Assembly (NCBI RefSeq): GCF_007990265.1
Contig: NZ_BJWH01000008.1
Location: 1 to 64,000, forward strand
From: Cellulomonas terrae
Lineage (GTDB): Bacteria > Actinomycetota > Actinomycetes > Actinomycetales > Cellulomonadaceae
DNA length: 64,000 nt
Direction: 5' to 3'
Below the pieces are notes generated by a model, which was not told the origin of the DNA, ran no database searches, and worked only from the letters and a program-made list of their open reading frames with translations. The position numbers and the translations under genes were made by a program. This document shows, one piece after another, positions 34,323-42,720 of this stretch (position 1 is its first letter; each line of letters opens with the position of its first letter).

Positions 34323-34783
34323 AGCGTCGTCGCCCGGAAGCCGTTGTGCGCGACCTCGAGCGTCTCGGTGAGGGAGTCGGCGATGTCGGCGCTGAGCGTC
34401 GGCCCGCTCCACGCGACGGCGAACACGCCCTCGAACTCCCAGGAGCGCAGCCGCTCCCCGTTGTTGCCGAGGACGGTCACGGCACCGGTGGAGCGCGTGA
34501 CCTTGTTCTGGTTGCCGGCGAAGCCCTCGCCGGAGGACTTGCCCACCCAGGTGAACAGGGCGTCGGAGTTCACCAGGCCGCGCTTGAACACCAGGTGCGG
34601 CCAGCGGATGACCCCGGGGAACTGCTGCACGTACTGGTTCTGGCCGCCCTCGACGTACTCGTGGGTGGTCACGGTCATCTGCAGCCCGGTGATCTCCTTG
34701 AACGCGCCGATCTCGACGCCGTCCACCTCGAACACGAAGTTGGCGGCGACGGGGAGGTCTCCCCCCAACGGCTCCTCAGGCAC
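34319..34783 (-). CDS. Tail tube protein, second paralogue (eCIS Afp5 type)
   Basis: 154 aa, T4 gp19-like tube family. Evidence: VAANFVFEVDGVEIGAFKEITGLQMTVTTHEY, FPGVIRWPHLVFKRGLV, the SDALFTWVG helix region and the C-terminal ETLEVAHNGF. In injection systems this variant forms the tube-initiator ring between hub and main tube. The start is a GTG at 34783 that lies within the last codons of the small DUF6760-like gene (8-base overlap). Confidence 0.88.
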   Translation of the reverse strand: MPEEPLGGDLPVAANFVFEVDGVEIGAFKEITGLQMTVTTHEYVEGGQNQYVQQFPGVIRWPHLVFKRGLVNSDALFTWVGKSSGEGFAGNQNKVTRSTGAVTVLGNNGERLRSWEFEGVFAVAWSGPTLSADIADSLTETLEVAHNGFRATTL

Positions 34784-34949
34784 TCTCCCTCACCGCCTCC
34801 CACGCTCGGGCGTTCATGGCCGACACGGCACGCACCATGCGGACGCGGTCGAGGTGCTCGAGGTCGAGCAGCTCGTCCATGGGCCAGTGCAGGTGGTACG
34901 CGAGGAACGCGATCTCCTGCCAGAGCGCCTCGGTGGGGTAGCGCAGCAT
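34776..34949 (-). CDS. Small DUF6760-like protein between tube genes
   Basis: 57 aa, MLRYPTEALWQEIAFLAYHL then WPMDELLDLEHLDRVRMV and NARAWEAVRESA. The pattern of a short helical protein with a buried tryptophan and an acid-rich centre matches the DUF6760-type gene that is commonly found between tube and chaperone genes in eCIS and related tail loci. It overlaps the second tube gene by 8 bases and starts 5 bases after the upstream stop. It may be an assembly factor; no function is established. Confidence 0.75.
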   Translation of the reverse strand: MLRYPTEALWQEIAFLAYHLHWPMDELLDLEHLDRVRMVRAVSAMNARAWEAVRESA

Positions 34950-34954
34950 GGGTC

Positions 34955-35422
34955 CTACCGCGCCTCGGTCCGGATCTCCTCGATCGACGCCCGGCCGGGT
35001 CGGCTGAGCACCGGGGTCGGGACCTCGTCGGGAGCCTCCGCCTGGGTCGGCGCCGGAACCGGTGGCTCCGACCCAGGCAGCGGCCCTGCCCCCTGCTGTG
35101 CGGCGACGAACTCGTCGAACTCCTCCTGCGACCCGAAGTTGATGACGCCGTAGAAGTCCTGCAGGTACGCCAGGTCGGCCGCGAAGAGACCCTCGATCTC
35201 GTGCGGGGTGACCAGGTCGAGCGACCCCAGGGTCTCCACCACCCGCGCGAGCACCACGATCGTGAGCCGGGGGTCGTCCGGGCCGCTGATCGTGGGGTCG
35301 CGCAGGGGTTCCAGCTCGTCGCGCGCCGTCGCCAGGCGCATGACACCGTCCCGGTGGAGTCCGCCGTTGCGGTCCACGTACCCCCGGGGGAGCGTGAACT
35401 CGTAGCGGGTCTTGAGGCTCAC
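34955..35422 (-). CDS. Probable phage-tail assembly chaperone-like protein
   Basis: 155 aa. The N-terminal half (YEFTLPRGYVDRNGGLHRDG, VMRLATARDELEPLRDPTI, LTIVVLARVVETLGSLDLVTPHEIEGLFAADLAYLQDFYG) is a conserved block found beside tube genes in actinobacterial and cyanobacterial tail-like loci, resembling tail assembly chaperones (gp41/gpE type). The C-terminal 45 residues are Pro/Glu-rich and probably disordered. The GTG at 35422 overlaps the tube stop by GTGA. Chaperone function is inferred from position and similarity. Confidence 0.75.
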   Translation of the reverse strand: MSLKTRYEFTLPRGYVDRNGGLHRDGVMRLATARDELEPLRDPTISGPDDPRLTIVVLARVVETLGSLDLVTPHEIEGLFAADLAYLQDFYGVINFGSQEEFDEFVAAQQGAGPLPGSEPPVPAPTQAEAPDEVPTPVLSRPGRASIEEIRTEAR

Positions 35423-35898
35423 TTCACCCGCGCGAGCGACTCGATGGTGAGGGTGATGGTCTCCTTCACCGGGTCGTTCGAGTCGACGCTCAGCTGGTCG
35501 GTGGAGATCTTGCTGGGCCAGCCGTTGGTGAAGTTGAACCGCGCGACCTCGACGTGGGTCGAGTCGTACATGACGATCGACCCGTTCTTGCGGTTGTTGG
35601 TGCGGTCCGACAGCAGGATGCCCTTGTTCATGATGTCGTTGAACCAGCCCCACATCTTGTCCTGGGTCGAGTCCGGCGGCGCCATGCGGACCAGCGAGAG
35701 GTCGGGGGCCTTGTTGCGGCCGGCCAGCGTCTTGATGGTCTGGGACTTGCCGTCCTTGCCCACCTGCTGCGTGCTCGCGACCTCCATCTCGACGTCGAGG
35801 CCGGACACGGAGGCAAGGATCGACACGACGGAGCCGTCGATCTCCAGGAAGAAGTTCTGGGCGATCAGCGGGTCGTTGTCGATGAGGTCGTTGGGCAT
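35419..35898 (-). CDS. Main tail tube protein (eCIS Afp1 type)
   Basis: 159 aa, gp19-like inner tube protein: DPLIAQNFFLEIDGSVVSILASVSGLDVEMEV, a central PDLSLVRMAPPDSTQDKMWGWFNDI and a C-terminal NGWPSKISTDQLSVDSNDPVKETITL strand-turn region typical of Hcp-fold tube subunits. Stacked hexamers would form the inner tube loaded with effector. AAGGAG lies 7 bases before the ATG at 35898. It follows the sheath gene by 31 bases, and its own strong ribosome site suits the high copy number needed. Confidence 0.93.
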   Translation of the reverse strand: MPNDLIDNDPLIAQNFFLEIDGSVVSILASVSGLDVEMEVASTQQVGKDGKSQTIKTLAGRNKAPDLSLVRMAPPDSTQDKMWGWFNDIMNKGILLSDRTNNRKNGSIVMYDSTHVEVARFNFTNGWPSKISTDQLSVDSNDPVKETITLTIESLARVK

Positions 35899-35929
35899 CT
35901 ACGTACTCCTTGATCGATGAGGGGCGCGC

Positions 35930-37498
35930 TCAGGACGCGATCTGCTTGTTCTGGCTGATGCGGAAGATCACGAACTCGGCCGGCTTGACGGGTGCGATGC
36001 CCACCTCGACGACGAGCTTTCCCGCGTCGATCGACTCGGGCGGGTTGGTCGTCTCGTCGCAGCGGACGAAGAACGCCTGGTCCGCGCTGGCGCCGAACAG
36101 GGCACCGGCCGACCACAGCCCGCGCAGGTACGCGTTGAGCGTGCGCTTGACGCCTTCCCACAGGGCCACGTCGTTGGGCTCGAAGACGGCCCACTGGGTG
36201 CCCTCGAGGATGGTCGCCTCGATCATGTTGAACAGCCGGCGGACGTTGATGTACGTCCAGTCGGTGTCCGAGGTGAGCGTCCGGGCGCCCCAGATGCGGA
36301 TGCCCCGCTGGCCGAAGGGCCGGATCGCGTTGATGCCGAGCGGGTTGAGCACGCCCTGCTCCGCCTGCGTGATGGAGCGCTCCACGTCGAGCACGCCACG
36401 GATGGTGTCGTTGGCCGGGGCCTTCCACACGCCGCGCGTCTCGTCGGTCCGCGCCCAGACGCCGGCCACGTGGCCCGACGGCGGGATGAGGACCTCGGAG
36501 TTGCCGTTGGAGCCGGTGGGGTTCTCCACCTTGATCCACGGGTAGTAGAGCGTCGCGAACGCGGAGTCGAACTGCGCGGTGTCGGTCCGCCACTCCTTGA
36601 CGGACTGCGGCGACAGGCCCGGAGGGGCGTCCAGGATGGCGACCCGGTTGGCGTGCAGCTCGCAGTGCGCGATGAGGCTCGTCTGCACGGCCTTCCAGAG
36701 TCCCAGGTCGAGGGTGCCGTCCTCCCTGGTGGCGGCGGTGACCAGGTCCGGGACCAGCACGATCGTCACGTCGTCGGCGATCGCGAGGCCGGCGATGCCG
36801 GTGCGGGCGGACTCGGACCCGGCGAACTTGCGGCCGTTGACCGGGACCGGCTTCGCGGCTGCCTGCTCCAGGCTGTAGGCGCCGGGCTTGAGCAGCTCGA
36901 GCTGGCTCTTCAGGTCCACGTCGTCAGCGAGCTTGACCTCGACCTTGACGCGCGTGGAGGTCTTGTTGATGACCGTCGCGGCGTCGCGCGGGCCACCGAG
37001 CGTGAGGTCGTCGTAGCTCTCCACGGCCTCACCGCCGTCGACGATCGTGATGCTGAACGGGGCGGGCCCGTCGTGGTCGTCGGCGACGTCGGAGGTCTCG
37101 ACGACCACCGTGAGGTTCGCGTCGGGCTCGACGGACTCCACCGCGATGGGCAGGCCGAGCGAGCGGTCCGCGGCCGGCAGCGCCAGGCGGGCGGGCTCAC
37201 CGGACGGCTCGGCGTTGGGCACGCGGACGATGTAGGCGAGGCTTCCGCCGTTCAGGAAGTAGCCGTAGACGGAGAGGGGCAGCACTGCGCCCTCGACGAA
37301 GCCGCCGTACAGGCTCTCGAACTGGTTCCAGCTGGTCACGAGCCGCGGGGCGAGGCCCTGCGGGTCGTTCGGGTCGTCCTGCGGTGCTCGCTCCGTGAAC
37401 CCCACGAACGCGGCCACAGCGGTGGGGGCGGACGCCAGCACCTTCTGGGTCGAGGGGATCTCTTCGACGTAGACGCCGGGCGCGGTGTAAGTAGGCAC
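35930..37498 (-). CDS. Contractile tail sheath protein
   Basis: 522 aa, phage tail sheath family (PF04984-like). The N-terminal YTAPGVYVEEIPSTQKV is the inter-subunit linker strand. The conserved core includes AILDAPPGLSPQSVKEWR, YYPWIKVENP, VWARTDETRGVWKAPANDTI, LNPLGINAIRPFGQRGIRIWGARTL and WTYINVRRLFNMIEATI. The C-terminus (VEVGIAPVKPAEFVIFRISQ) is the second linker strand. GTG at 37498 is used, preceded by GAGGA. It is the first gene of the minus operon under promoter B. A single sheath gene is present, whereas Afp/PVC particles use several. Confidence 0.95.
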   Translation of the reverse strand: MPTYTAPGVYVEEIPSTQKVLASAPTAVAAFVGFTERAPQDDPNDPQGLAPRLVTSWNQFESLYGGFVEGAVLPLSVYGYFLNGGSLAYIVRVPNAEPSGEPARLALPAADRSLGLPIAVESVEPDANLTVVVETSDVADDHDGPAPFSITIVDGGEAVESYDDLTLGGPRDAATVINKTSTRVKVEVKLADDVDLKSQLELLKPGAYSLEQAAAKPVPVNGRKFAGSESARTGIAGLAIADDVTIVLVPDLVTAATREDGTLDLGLWKAVQTSLIAHCELHANRVAILDAPPGLSPQSVKEWRTDTAQFDSAFATLYYPWIKVENPTGSNGNSEVLIPPSGHVAGVWARTDETRGVWKAPANDTIRGVLDVERSITQAEQGVLNPLGINAIRPFGQRGIRIWGARTLTSDTDWTYINVRRLFNMIEATILEGTQWAVFEPNDVALWEGVKRTLNAYLRGLWSAGALFGASADQAFFVRCDETTNPPESIDAGKLVVEVGIAPVKPAEFVIFRISQNKQIAS

Positions 37499-37585
37499 TG
37501 GCCATCCTCTGCTCGGATCGCATCCCCTGGGTGGTCCTGCATCTGACCTGCGGAGGGACGCTGCGACGCGGGTGTGTCGATCGCC

Positions 37586-37631
37586 ACGGTACGAACGCCG
37601 GTCACCGCCGGGCATCGGTAATCGCTACCGA
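37586..37631 (-). promoter_or_regulatory. eCIS operator/promoter B (sheath operon)
   Basis: On the minus strand TCGGTA-GCGAT-TACCGA (37631 down to 37615) is followed by TGC and, 34.5 bp from the palindrome centre, by the -10-like hexamer TACCGT (37591 to 37586). The 20 bp are identical to promoter A at 9143-9162 and the spacing is identical. The sheath leader would be about 80 bases. Confidence 0.75.
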
Positions 37632-37634
37632 GGT

Positions 37635-37664
37635 TTGAACCTGGACGCAAAGCGCGCATAAGGT
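37635..37664 (+). promoter_or_regulatory. Promoter of the LuxR-family regulator gene
   Basis: TTGAAC (37635-37640) and TAAGGT (37659-37664) are spaced 18 bp, close to the housekeeping consensus. The -35 lies 3 bases from the edge of the palindrome 37615-37631, so a protein on the palindrome would touch both this promoter and the divergent sheath promoter. Confidence 0.55.
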
Positions 37665-37759
37665 GCGAACCGAACAAGCCTCAGAGGCGACCCACGCAAT
37701 GCCACCACCCAACGGCAGGGGGCGAGGGTCCGGGTGCTCATCGGTGAGTGGAGTGGGCT

Positions 37760-40375
37760 GTGGCGGCTGACACCGACGTCCCGTCGACGTCGTCGACGGC
37801 TCCTGCCGAGAGCCTCAGCGCGGTCGCGCGTCGGACCCTGGTCGTCCGACCCCTCACCGAGCAGGTCCGCGCCGAGGTCCAGTCGGGCCGGAGCGTCCTC
37901 GTCGTCGGCGACGCCGGGGTCGGCAAGACGCACCTCGTGACGGCCGCGCTCGCGCACCTGTGGATCGGCACCCCGACGTCCCCGATGCCGACGGTGGTCA
38001 GCGTCTCCGGCGCCACCTGCCCGGCGGGCATCCCGCTGGGGGCGCTCGAACCGCTGCTGGGCGACGTCGCGATCAGCTCCCTGGGCAGCTTCGCGCGCGC
38101 CGTCGACGCGCTGGCCGCCTCGCTGCGCGCGCGCTCCCGCGGCGGTCCGGTGATCCTGCGGGTCGAGGACGCGCACCTGCTCGACCGTGCCAGCAGCCAG
38201 GCGCTCGCCTGGATGGTCCAGCAGCACGAGGTGCAGCTCGTCGCGACGGCCCGCTCGTCGGCCGTGTCGCAGTCGCCCTGGCTGGAGCTGTGGAAGGACG
38301 ACGTCGTCGAACGCATCGACGTGCCGCCGTTCACGCTCGCCGAGGTGCAGCAGTGGCTCGTCGGCGAGCTCGGCGGGCCGGTCTCGCTCGACACGGTCCG
38401 CCGCGTCTGGTCCGAGACGTCCGGCAACGTGTTCCACCTGGGTGAGGTGGTGCCCGCCCTGGAGCAGCAGGGCGGGGCGTGGGTGTGGGTCGGCGGCGCG
38501 GCGCCCGGTCGACGGCTGCTGGACGTCGTGGCGCACGACATGTCCCGGCTCAGCGGGGACGCCCGCGTGGCCCTGGAGATCGCTGCGCTCGTCTGCCCGG
38601 TCTCGCTGAGCGTCCTGCTCGACCTCGTGTCGCGCCCCGTCGTCGAGGAGCTGTCCCGGGTCGGTCTCGTCTCGATGTCGCCCCGGCTGACCGTCGCGGG
38701 GGAGGGCGACGTCACGGTCGACCTCGCGCACGCGCTCTACGCCGAGGCGGTCCGGTCCGGGGTGCCGCGGGCGCGTCGCCGCGAGGTGCTCGAACGCGTC
38801 GCCGGGCTGGCCAACACCGGGCACCGCACCGGCGCCGCGCTGGTCCGCTCGGTCGCGCTGGCGCTCGACTGCGACCTGGCCGTCGAACCCTCCCGGCTCG
38901 ACGCCGCCGTCGACGCCGCGTTCGAGCTCCAGCAGCCCGACACCGCCACCCGCCTGCTGACCTCCGCCCTGCGCCGGACCCCGCCCGGCGACCCGCGTCG
39001 GGCCACGCTGGCGATGCAGCGCGCCGACGCGTGGTGGCACCTCGACGACGCCGGGCGGGCCTCCCGGGACCTGACCGACGTCTTCGAGACCCTCTGGGGG
39101 ACCGACCGGGCCGACGCGCCCACCGTGCGGCTCATGGTCGCGGCGACGGCCCTGCGCGCCCGGATCGCGTACCACCGCGACGGCGACCTCGACGAGGCGC
39201 TCGTCCCGTTCGACATCGCCGCCCGGTGGATCTTCGAGCGCGCCGGTGAGCACGCCGCCCGGGGGCTGCAGGAGCTCGAGAGCGCCCGGCTGACCCGCCT
39301 CGGGTACGGCGGACGTCCCCGGCTCGACGACGCCCTCGCCGTGCTGCTCGACCCGTCCGCCGGCAGCGCCGCGCTCCCGCTCGCCGCCCCGACCATCGTG
39401 GGCCTCGCCCAGTCCGGGCGGTTCGCGGACGCCGCGCACCTGGCCGCCCGCTCCGCGCAGCTGGCCGCCGCCCACCACGACCAGTACCGGTGGGGTCGGG
39501 GCGAGGTCTCCGTCGCCGCGTTCCTCACGACGCTCTGGTCCGGCGACGTCGCCACCGCCGAGCGCGTCGTCGACGCCCTCGACCAGGAGAGCGACGCAGC
39601 CGTCGACTGGGTCGCCGTCCACGTGAGCCGCGGCCTGATCGGCATCGCCCGCGGCTCCTGGATGCAGGCGCACGCCGACCTGCACGCCGCCAGCGCCCGC
39701 CGGGGCCACGCCGACCTCGGCGGCGTCGCCGTCTACAACCTCGCGGCCGAGGCGCTCGCCGCAGCCGCCACCGGCGACGCCGCCACGGCCCGCGGCCTGC
39801 TCGCCCAGCACGCCGACGTCACCGCCCGCGCGATGGCCGGCGTCGACGGCGAGGTGCAGCTCCTGCGCGCCGACACCCTCGCGTGGCTCCGCGACCCGCG
39901 TGCCGTCGACGAGGCCCGCGCGCTCGCCGGGTGGGCCCGCGAGCGCGGGCTCCTGCGCGTCGAGCTCGAAGCGCTGCACCGCTCCGCCGACCGCCGCCGC
40001 CCCGGCACCCGACCCCGCGGCGTCAACCCCGACGTCCTGCGCCGCGTGCGGGAGCTGGCACCGCTCGTCGACGGGCCGCGGGCCACCGCGATCGTCCGGC
40101 ACGTCGAGGCCCAGGCCGCCGGCGACGACGACCTGGTGCGCATCGCCGAGCGCGACCTCAACCGCTGCGGCCTGTGGCTGCCGCCGGTGGAGTCGATCGT
40201 GTCGCTGACGCGCCGCGAGCAGGAGATCGCCTCGCTCGCCGCCGGCGGGCTCACCAGCCGCGCCATCGCGTCGCGCCTGACCCTGTCCGTCCGCACCGTC
40301 GACTCGCACCTGGCTAGGGTGTTCGCCAAGACCGGCGTCCACTCGCGCGAGGGGCTGTCGGCGGTTCTTCGCTGA
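37760..40375 (+). CDS. LuxR-family (LAL-type) ATPase transcriptional regulator, candidate eCIS activator
   Basis: 871 aa. An N-terminal AAA/STAND ATPase domain has the Walker A GDAGVGKTH at about 50-58 and a Walker B-like VILRVEDAHLL. A long TPR-like helical middle follows. The C-terminus is a LuxR-type helix-turn-helix at about 816-871 (LTRREQEIASLAAGGLTSR, RLTLSVRTVDSHLARVFAK). Such LAL regulators are typically activators. It is divergent from the sheath gene, with the shared palindrome between them, and is the obvious candidate to bind it. GTG at 37760 is chosen with GGAG at 37750-37753; GTG at 37748 is possible. Confidence 0.88.
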   Translation: MAADTDVPSTSSTAPAESLSAVARRTLVVRPLTEQVRAEVQSGRSVLVVGDAGVGKTHLVTAALAHLWIGTPTSPMPTVVSVSGATCPAGIPLGALEPLLGDVAISSLGSFARAVDALAASLRARSRGGPVILRVEDAHLLDRASSQALAWMVQQHEVQLVATARSSAVSQSPWLELWKDDVVERIDVPPFTLAEVQQWLVGELGGPVSLDTVRRVWSETSGNVFHLGEVVPALEQQGGAWVWVGGAAPGRRLLDVVAHDMSRLSGDARVALEIAALVCPVSLSVLLDLVSRPVVEELSRVGLVSMSPRLTVAGEGDVTVDLAHALYAEAVRSGVPRARRREVLERVAGLANTGHRTGAALVRSVALALDCDLAVEPSRLDAAVDAAFELQQPDTATRLLTSALRRTPPGDPRRATLAMQRADAWWHLDDAGRASRDLTDVFETLWGTDRADAPTVRLMVAATALRARIAYHRDGDLDEALVPFDIAARWIFERAGEHAARGLQELESARLTRLGYGGRPRLDDALAVLLDPSAGSAALPLAAPTIVGLAQSGRFADAAHLAARSAQLAAAHHDQYRWGRGEVSVAAFLTTLWSGDVATAERVVDALDQESDAAVDWVAVHVSRGLIGIARGSWMQAHADLHAASARRGHADLGGVAVYNLAAEALAAAATGDAATARGLLAQHADVTARAMAGVDGEVQLLRADTLAWLRDPRAVDEARALAGWARERGLLRVELEALHRSADRRRPGTRPRGVNPDVLRRVRELAPLVDGPRATAIVRHVEAQAAGDDDLVRIAERDLNRCGLWLPPVESIVSLTRREQEIASLAAGGLTSRAIASRLTLSVRTVDSHLARVFAKTGVHSREGLSAVLR

Positions 40376-40385
40376 GGGGACTGGC

Positions 40386-40574
40386 ATGACGTCGAAGAGC
40401 TCGGCCGGCGGTGCGGCCGGTGGTGGCGCGGTCTACGGTCTCGGCTTCGTCGGCGCCGCGATCTACTACTTCTCCGCGGGGGACAACTTCTGGGACTTCG
40501 TCCTCGCGATCCCCAAGGCGATCGTGTGGCCGGCGATCGTCGTGTTCGAGCTGCTGAAGAGCTTCTACGGGTAG
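40386..40574 (+). CDS. Small membrane protein downstream of the LuxR regulator
   Basis: 62 aa. A Ser/Gly/Ala-rich start is followed by two short hydrophobic stretches, AVYGLGFVGAAIYYFS and VLAIPKAIVWPAIVVFELL, either of which could cross the membrane. It begins 10 bases after the regulator stop with GAGGGG before the ATG, so it is cotranscribed. Small proteins of this form are common next to actinobacterial regulators; no function is known. It could be part of the injection locus or simply adjacent. Confidence 0.65.
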   Translation: MTSKSSAGGAAGGGAVYGLGFVGAAIYYFSAGDNFWDFVLAIPKAIVWPAIVVFELLKSFYG

Positions 40575-40580
40575 CGGGAC

Positions 40581-40599
40581 GGGGCGGCCTACCCGCCCC
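40581..40599 (+). terminator. Hairpin after the small membrane protein
   Basis: GGGGCGG-CCTAC-CCGCCCC forms a 7-bp GC stem 7 bases after the stop and marks the right-hand end of the eCIS locus. It lies before the ribosome site of the next gene. Confidence 0.55.
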
Positions 40600-40623
40600 C
40601 GGACGCCCGTGGGAGGATCGAAC

Positions 40624-42720
40624 GTGGCCACCGTCCTGGATGGACCTCAGCCCGTCGCGGCGGCGCAGACGTCGGCGGACCTCCGCCTGTGGCGGACGGG
40701 TGCGATCGGTGCGCTCGTCCTGTGGCTGGCCTACGTGCTGGTGCCGGACGACTTCCTCGCGTTCCGGGTGCTCGTGCTCTACCCCGCCGGCAGCCTCGTC
40801 GCCGCGGCCGCGATCGTGGTCGGCGTGCGACGGTACCGACCGCGTGTGCCGGCCGCGTGGCTGCTGATCGCCTGCGGTCTGACGTCGTTCGCCGTCGCAG
40901 ACTTCGTGTACGGCCTGCACGAGGTGGCGGGGAGCCAGCCCTTCCCGTCCCTCGCGGACGTGTTCTACCTGATCGCCTACCCGCTGTTCGCCATCGGTCT
41001 GCACGCTGCGAGCAACGCGCGCGTCCCGGAGGGTGATCGGGGCGCGCTCATCGACGCCGCCATCATCACGACGACCGCCGCGATGTTCGCCTTCCTGCTC
41101 ATCGCCAGGCAGTACGTCGACGATCCGAGCATCTCGTTGCTGGCGACGATCGTGGCCAGCGCGTACCCGCTCGCCGACGTGCTGCTGCTCGCGCTCGCGC
41201 TCCGGTTCCTGCTGTCCGTGAACTGGCGGACGCCGTCGCTGCAGATCCTCGCGCTGGGACTGTCCCTCCTGCTGACCGGCGACCTGCTCTACAGCGTGAC
41301 CAGCCTGTTCACCTCGCCGGGCGATGCCTCCACGGCCGACGCGCTCCTCCTCGCCGGGGTGCTGACCATGGGCCTGGCCGGGCTGCACCCGACGATGACG
41401 GAGCTGACCACGGAGCCCGCCGAGGTCAGGACGCCGGAGTACAGCGTGCCCCGGGTGGTGACCCTGTACCTGGTCAGCATGATCCCGGTGGCGGTCCTCG
41501 CGGTGCAGGCGATCCTCGGGGAGGCGCGGTACGCCTGGATCACGATCACCGCCCTGACCCTGATCGCGGCGCTGGTGGTGGCGCGCTTCATCGACCTCGC
41601 AGGCCAGACGCGCGCCGCGACGGCCCGAGGGGCGACCCTCGGCCGGTTCAGCTCGGCGATGCTGCGCGGCGGCGGACGTCAGGACCTTCTCGACGAGGCG
41701 TCCCGCGCCGCCGCCGAGCTGGTCCCCGAGGGCGACGCACGGGTCGTCGAGCAGGACCCGTCCGCGTTCGACGAGCGGCAGCTGTTCGTCGTGCCCGTCG
41801 AGGTCGGCGGGGTGGTGGTCGCCTCCGTGGTGGCCGACCGGGCGAGGACGACGTGGCGGGGGGTCCGCGACGCGCTCGGCAGCCTGGCCCGAGGGTTGGC
41901 CGTGGCCCTGGAGCGCGACCAGCTCCTCGAGGCGCAGAGGCAGGCCGCGGACAGCCTGGCCGTGCAGAACGCCCAGCTGCGGGAGCTGGACCGGATGAAG
42001 GACCAGCTCGTCAGCTCGGTCTCGCACGAGCTGCGCACGCCGCTGACCTCGCTCGGGGGGTACATCGAGATGCTGCTGGAGGGGGAGGCCGGCGAGCTGA
42101 CCGCGGACCAGCGGCACTTCGCGGAGATCATCGACCGCAACTGCCGCCGGCTGAACCGGATGATCGACGACATCCTGTTCGTCGCGCGCGTCGACGCCGG
42201 GCGCCTGTCGCTGGAGCTCGGCTGGGTGGACGTGGCCGCGGTCGCCGAGGCGAGCGTCGAGACGGTCAGCGCGCGGGCGCAGCAGGGCGAGGTGACGGTC
42301 GACCTGACCGTCGCGGAACCCGTGCCGCAGGTCTGGGCGGACCCGGTCAGGCTCGGGCAGATGTTCGACAACCTGCTGTCCAACGCCGTCAAGTTCACCC
42401 CGCCCGGCGGGGTGGTGCGGGTCGAGGTGCGCGGGGCGGACGACGTCGTCCACGTGACCGTGGAGGACACCGGCATGGGCATCCCGCAGGACGAGGTCGA
42501 CCACCTCTTCGAGCGGTTCTTCCGGACGTCCACGGTCGGTGCGGTCGCCGGCACCGGCCTGGGGCTGAGCATCGTGAAGTCGATCGTGGAGGTGCACGAC
42601 GGGACGATCACCGTCAGCAGCACCGAGGGCGTCGGGACGGCGTTCCACGTCGAGCTCCCGGTCCGGGCGCTGTCCGCCCCCGGGTCCCCCCAGCTGACGA
42701 AGGAGCACGATGAGCGGTGA
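40624..42720 (+). CDS. Polytopic membrane sensor histidine kinase
   Basis: 698 aa. About nine hydrophobic helices fill the first 330 residues, with no recognised extracellular sensor. A degenerate GAF-like segment (about 340-430) and a coiled linker follow. The HisKA domain has the phosphorylated histidine in SSVSHELRTPLTSLGGY (about 467). The HATPase domain (about 560-690) shows DNLLSNAVKFTPPGG, VEDTGMGIPQDE and GTGLGLSIVKSIVE. The GTG at 40624 follows GGGAGGA. It overlaps the response-regulator gene by 11 bases, so the two form a pair. Confidence 0.92.
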   Translation: MATVLDGPQPVAAAQTSADLRLWRTGAIGALVLWLAYVLVPDDFLAFRVLVLYPAGSLVAAAAIVVGVRRYRPRVPAAWLLIACGLTSFAVADFVYGLHEVAGSQPFPSLADVFYLIAYPLFAIGLHAASNARVPEGDRGALIDAAIITTTAAMFAFLLIARQYVDDPSISLLATIVASAYPLADVLLLALALRFLLSVNWRTPSLQILALGLSLLLTGDLLYSVTSLFTSPGDASTADALLLAGVLTMGLAGLHPTMTELTTEPAEVRTPEYSVPRVVTLYLVSMIPVAVLAVQAILGEARYAWITITALTLIAALVVARFIDLAGQTRAATARGATLGRFSSAMLRGGGRQDLLDEASRAAAELVPEGDARVVEQDPSAFDERQLFVVPVEVGGVVVASVVADRARTTWRGVRDALGSLARGLAVALERDQLLEAQRQAADSLAVQNAQLRELDRMKDQLVSSVSHELRTPLTSLGGYIEMLLEGEAGELTADQRHFAEIIDRNCRRLNRMIDDILFVARVDAGRLSLELGWVDVAAVAEASVETVSARAQQGEVTVDLTVAEPVPQVWADPVRLGQMFDNLLSNAVKFTPPGGVVRVEVRGADDVVHVTVEDTGMGIPQDEVDHLFERFFRTSTVGAVAGTGLGLSIVKSIVEVHDGTITVSSTEGVGTAFHVELPVRALSAPGSPQLTKEHDER

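Noticed and set aside
8741-37498. Contractile prophage instead of an eCIS
   Set aside because: No terminase, portal, capsid, holin or lysis genes, and presence of DUF4255 and DUF4280 proteins with duplicated tube genes. The tRNA-linked integrase lies 10 kb away in a separate low-GC region.
8741-37498. Type VI secretion system
   Set aside because: A one-piece sheath, LysM hub, DUF4255 cap and no TssJLM-type membrane complex or TssB/C split fit eCIS, not T6SS.
37760-40375. LuxR-type ATPase considered as the Afp15-like AAA+ ATPase of the injection system
   Set aside because: The C-terminal LuxR helix-turn-helix and TPR-like middle make it a transcription regulator; Afp15-type ATPases lack these.
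37625-40387. 920-codon minus-strand open frame opposite the LuxR-type regulator
   Set aside because: Composition is typical of antisense shadow; the plus frame has Walker and HTH motifs.
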